A DNA stretch of 7,392 nt, taken from positions 1 to 7,392 of the forward strand of contig MGOD01000047.1 of assembly GCA_001795245.1 (NCBI GenBank), given 5' to 3'. How positions within the stretch are numbered: the stretch's first letter is position 1; every line of letters starts with the position of its first letter. The position numbers and the translations under genes were made by a program. This DNA is from Chloroflexi bacterium RBG_16_70_13. GTDB lineage: Bacteria; Chloroflexota; Limnocylindria; Limnocylindrales; CSP1-4. A model generated the notes under the pieces. It was not told the origin of the DNA and ran no database searches. It worked only from the letters and a program-made list of their open reading frames with translations. Positions 5,516-7,392 of the stretch are shown piece by piece.

Positions 5516-6184
5516 ATGAGTCCACGAACGACGGTCGCAGCCGGGCTCCTGTCCGGGGCGGGCGTCGCGGCCTCGGTCCTCCTCGCCGCGGTCATCCTGC
5601 TCCCCGATCCGGGGCTCGGCGTGGGGCCGTCGGCGTCACCGGCGCCGTCAGGCGGCGTGGCCGCCAGTGGGACGCCCGCCGCCAGCCCCGGCAGCGGCAG
5701 TGGTTCGCCCGAGCCGTCCGTCGCGGCGACGTTCGGCGAGGCGCTGTTCCACGTTGGTGAGCCGGCGCCGGAGCTCAATGTGCCGCAGGTGGGCGGCGGC
5801 GAGATCGGCCTCGGGAACCTCGACGGCCAGCCCGTCTGGATCAACTTCATGCAGACGACCAGCCCGCCGACCGCCGCCGAGTTCCCGCTGATGTCCGACT
5901 TCGCGGCCCGCTACGTCGACACCGGCCTCATCGTCATCGCCATCGACGTCCGCGAGGAGGAGGGAACCGTCGCGGCCTTCGCCCAGGGCCTCAATGCGAC
6001 GTTCCCGATCGGCCTCGATCCGGACGGGTCAGCGCAGGCCGACTGGGATGCGGTCGCCCTGCCGGTCCATTTCTGGGTCGACCGGGACGGGATCATCCGG
6101 GCCGGCGCGCTCGGCGGCATCGGGCCGGACGCCATGGCCGAGCACCTCTCCCTGATCCTGCCCGGGGTGGACGTCCAACCCTGA
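5516..6184 (+). CDS. TlpA/ResA-like thioredoxin-fold protein lacking CxxC
   Basis: The 222-residue product has an N-terminal membrane anchor (about 7-30, no lipobox Cys). An Ala/Gly/Ser/Pro-rich linker (about 35-70) leads to a periplasmic or cell-surface thioredoxin-fold domain of the TlpA/ResA/AhpC-TSA type. Landmarks are GEPAPELNVP (81-90), LDGQPVWINF (102-111), then the active-site turn. Where family members read WCPPC, this has T115-S-P-P-T119, followed by AAEFPLM. The strand LIVIAIDVREEE and the cis-Pro segment ALPVHFWVDRDG (Pro183) are intact. The protein contains no cysteine at all, so thiol-disulfide exchange is impossible; a binding or chaperone-like role is possible but unproven. 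No ribosome binding site is present; TACCCT lies 7 nt upstream of the ATG. The divergent neighbour is a sortase-fold protein that also lacks its catalytic Cys. Confidence 0.85.
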   Translation: MSPRTTVAAGLLSGAGVAASVLLAAVILLPDPGLGVGPSASPAPSGGVAASGTPAASPGSGSGSPEPSVAATFGEALFHVGEPAPELNVPQVGGGEIGLGNLDGQPVWINFMQTTSPPTAAEFPLMSDFAARYVDTGLIVIAIDVREEEGTVAAFAQGLNATFPIGLDPDGSAQADWDAVALPVHFWVDRDGIIRAGALGGIGPDAMAEHLSLILPGVDVQP

Positions 6185-6376
6185 GGCGGCATCCGATACC
6201 GGCCGGGTCAGGGTTGATGAGCGCGGTTCATCGCCTCGAGGCCGTCCACGCTCAGCCTTCGGCATGTCCAACGCCCTGGGACGTGGATTCCGATGTCGGC
6301 GACGCTCATTATCCGCGGATCTTATGAGTCAGCCGCAAATCGTGGCCCGCGTCTGGTCCGACAGGCGCCGGCGTGC
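6185..6376. other. intergenic region between convergent genes
   Basis: This 192-nt gap separates the convergent thioredoxin-fold and nuoN genes. It holds a 10-bp palindrome GCCTCGAGGC (6233-6242) and the longer palindrome at 6301-6330. I find no convincing coding sequence, tRNA or T-tract terminator in it. Confidence 0.5.
6301..6330. repeat. long imperfect palindrome, possible bidirectional terminator or binding site
   Basis: A perfect 10-bp palindrome ATCCGCGGAT (6311-6320) is nested in outer arms. GA-(cg)-CTCAT (6301-6309) pairs with ATGAGTC (6324-6330), with T opposite CTT as an internal loop. It lies 46 nt past the nuoN stop and 116 nt past the thioredoxin-fold stop, on their respective strands. 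It is more AT-rich than its surroundings. With no T-tract, a terminator role is possible but not shown; a dimeric-protein site fits equally well. Confidence 0.5.
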
Positions 6377-7392
6377 CTAGCCGATCGCGCGGGCGGCAGC
6401 CCCGACGACCTCGAAGAGGCCCGGGATGAAGCCCAGGAAGACGGTCAGGATCGTGGCGGCGATGAGGCCGCTCCACAGCAGGCGGCCGTGGACCTGCGGC
6501 GCCTGCTCGGCGGCCGACTCGCGCATGAACATGTAGACGACGACCCGGAGGTAGTAGAAGGCCGCGGCCGCGGCGTTGAGGACCGCGACTACGGCGAGGA
6601 CGCCGAGGGCCGTGAAGCCGTCCTGGCTGGCCTGGACCGCGGCGAGGATGACGTACATCTTGGCGAAGAAGCCGGCGAGGGGCGGGATCCCGGTCAGGGA
6701 CAGCAGGAAGACGGTCATGAGGATGCTCAGGATCGGCTCGCGCCGGATGAGCCCGGCGAAGGTGTCGAGGTTGGAGGTCACCCCGGCCCGCTTCTGGAGG
6801 GCCGCGATGCAGGCGAAGGCGCCGAGGTTCATGACCGCGTACGCGGCGCCATAGTAGAGGAGCCCCTCGAGGCCCTCGATCCGACCGGCGGCGAACGCCG
6901 CCAGCCCGACGAGCATGTAGCCGGTGTGGGCGATCGAGCTGTAGGCGAGCATCCGCTTGACGTTCGTCTGGGTCAGCGCGACGAGGTTGCCGAGGGTCAT
7001 CGTCAGGATCGCCAGGACGACCATGACCGCCAGCCACTCGGCCTTGAGCGGCCCCAGCGCCTCCACGAACAGGCGGAGGATGAGGGCAAACGCCCCGACC
7101 TTCGGGCCGACCGAGAGGTAGCCGGTGACCGGCGTCGGCGAGCCCTGGTACGCGTCCGGCGTCCAGTAGTGGAACGGGACCGCGGCGATCTTGAAGGCGA
7201 CACCGGTGGTCATGAAGGCGAGGCCCATGGCCAGGCCGGGCGAGACGCTGCCGCCCGCCGTCAGCGCCGCCAGCGCCTCGGCGACGTCGGCGATCCGGGT
7301 CGTTCCGGTCATGCCCCAGACAAAGGCGAGGCCGAATAGGAAGATCGCCGAGCTGAACGAGCCCAGGAGGAAGTACTTGATGGCGCCCTCGG
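6377..7392 (-). CDS. nuoN: NADH-quinone oxidoreductase subunit N, C-terminal two thirds (partial)
   Basis: NuoN is one of the three antiporter-like, proton-translocating membrane subunits of respiratory complex I. The visible 337 residues begin at the edge with EGAIKYFLLGSFSSAI, a NuoN hallmark; roughly the first 140-150 residues lie outside. Functionally important lysines are recognisable. AFKIAAVPFHYWTPD (visible residue Lys67) and GPKVGAF (Lys97) correspond to the TM7 and TM8 lysines of E. coli NuoN, and GFFAKMY (Lys244) to the C-terminal channel lysine. NVKRMLAYSSIAHTGY (143-158) and SLTGIPPLAGF (231-241) are further conserved blocks. About ten hydrophobic helices are visible. The TAG stop is at 6377-6379, with no further gene on this strand for over 900 nt. 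It is therefore probably the last gene of a nuo operon extending to the right. Confidence 0.95.
   Translation of the reverse strand, partial: EGAIKYFLLGSFSSAIFLFGLAFVWGMTGTTRIADVAEALAALTAGGSVSPGLAMGLAFMTTGVAFKIAAVPFHYWTPDAYQGSPTPVTGYLSVGPKVGAFALILRLFVEALGPLKAEWLAVMVVLAILTMTLGNLVALTQTNVKRMLAYSSIAHTGYMLVGLAAFAAGRIEGLEGLLYYGAAYAVMNLGAFACIAALQKRAGVTSNLDTFAGLIRREPILSILMTVFLLSLTGIPPLAGFFAKMYVILAAVQASQDGFTALGVLAVVAVLNAAAAAFYYLRVVVYMFMRESAAEQAPQVHGRLLWSGLIAATILTVFLGFIPGLFEVVGAAARAIG

Noticed and set aside
4483..5850. 455-codon minus-strand open frame across the sortase and thioredoxin-fold genes
   Set aside because: It is Arg/Pro/Gly-rich with no recognisable domain, and it overlaps two well-supported genes in other frames. 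Long spurious frames are expected at this GC content.
6328..6337. Third occurrence of GTCAGCCGCA, also found at the two 3'-end repeat copies
   Set aside because: Only 10 nt match and the flanks do not; probably chance in GC-rich sequence.
6293..7339. 348-codon plus-strand open frame
   Set aside because: It is antisense to nuoN and composed of acidic/Arg-rich low-complexity sequence without a domain; a shadow of nuoN.

Overview
This 7.4-kb window is very GC-rich (about 70% by eye), with nearly every third codon position G or C. It carries eight protein genes and no RNA gene, insertion sequence or CRISPR array. The gene styles suggest a high-GC bacterium that makes inositol phospholipids and often starts translation on leaderless mRNAs. 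A Chloroflexota lineage of the Limnocylindria/Ellin6529 type is my best guess and an actinobacterium the main alternative; this is inference, since no rRNA or marker phylogeny is available.

Left block (1-1794, minus strand): reading leftward, an ArsR-family regulator with a probable CTG start, then a CDP-alcohol phosphatidyltransferase that looks like phosphatidylinositol-phosphate synthase, then myo-inositol-1-phosphate synthase (ino1, running off the window). The last two catalyse consecutive steps: glucose-6-phosphate to inositol-1-phosphate, then inositol-1-phosphate plus CDP-diacylglycerol to phosphatidylinositol phosphate. The regulator overlaps the synthase gene by 4 nt. A strong promoter with an ArsR-type dyad over its -10 precedes the block.

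Middle block (1909-4583, plus strand): divergent from the regulator, a 14-helix DHA2-type MFS exporter and a CorA-family divalent-cation channel overlap by 4 nt. The CorA signature GMN reads GMS.

Right block (4584-6376): a non-coding stretch holds a hairpin and a decayed second copy of the neighbouring gene's 3' end. Then come two divergent membrane-anchored genes with back-to-back leaderless promoters: a sortase-fold protein and a TlpA/ResA-type thioredoxin-fold protein. The sortase has Ser where the catalytic Cys belongs and the thioredoxin has SPPT in place of CxxC, so both have lost their active-site cysteines. This pair is the most intriguing part of the window.

Right edge (6377-7392, minus strand): the C-terminal two thirds of NuoN, a proton-pumping subunit of respiratory complex I, presumably the last gene of a nuo operon. 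A long imperfect palindrome lies between it and the convergent thioredoxin-like gene.
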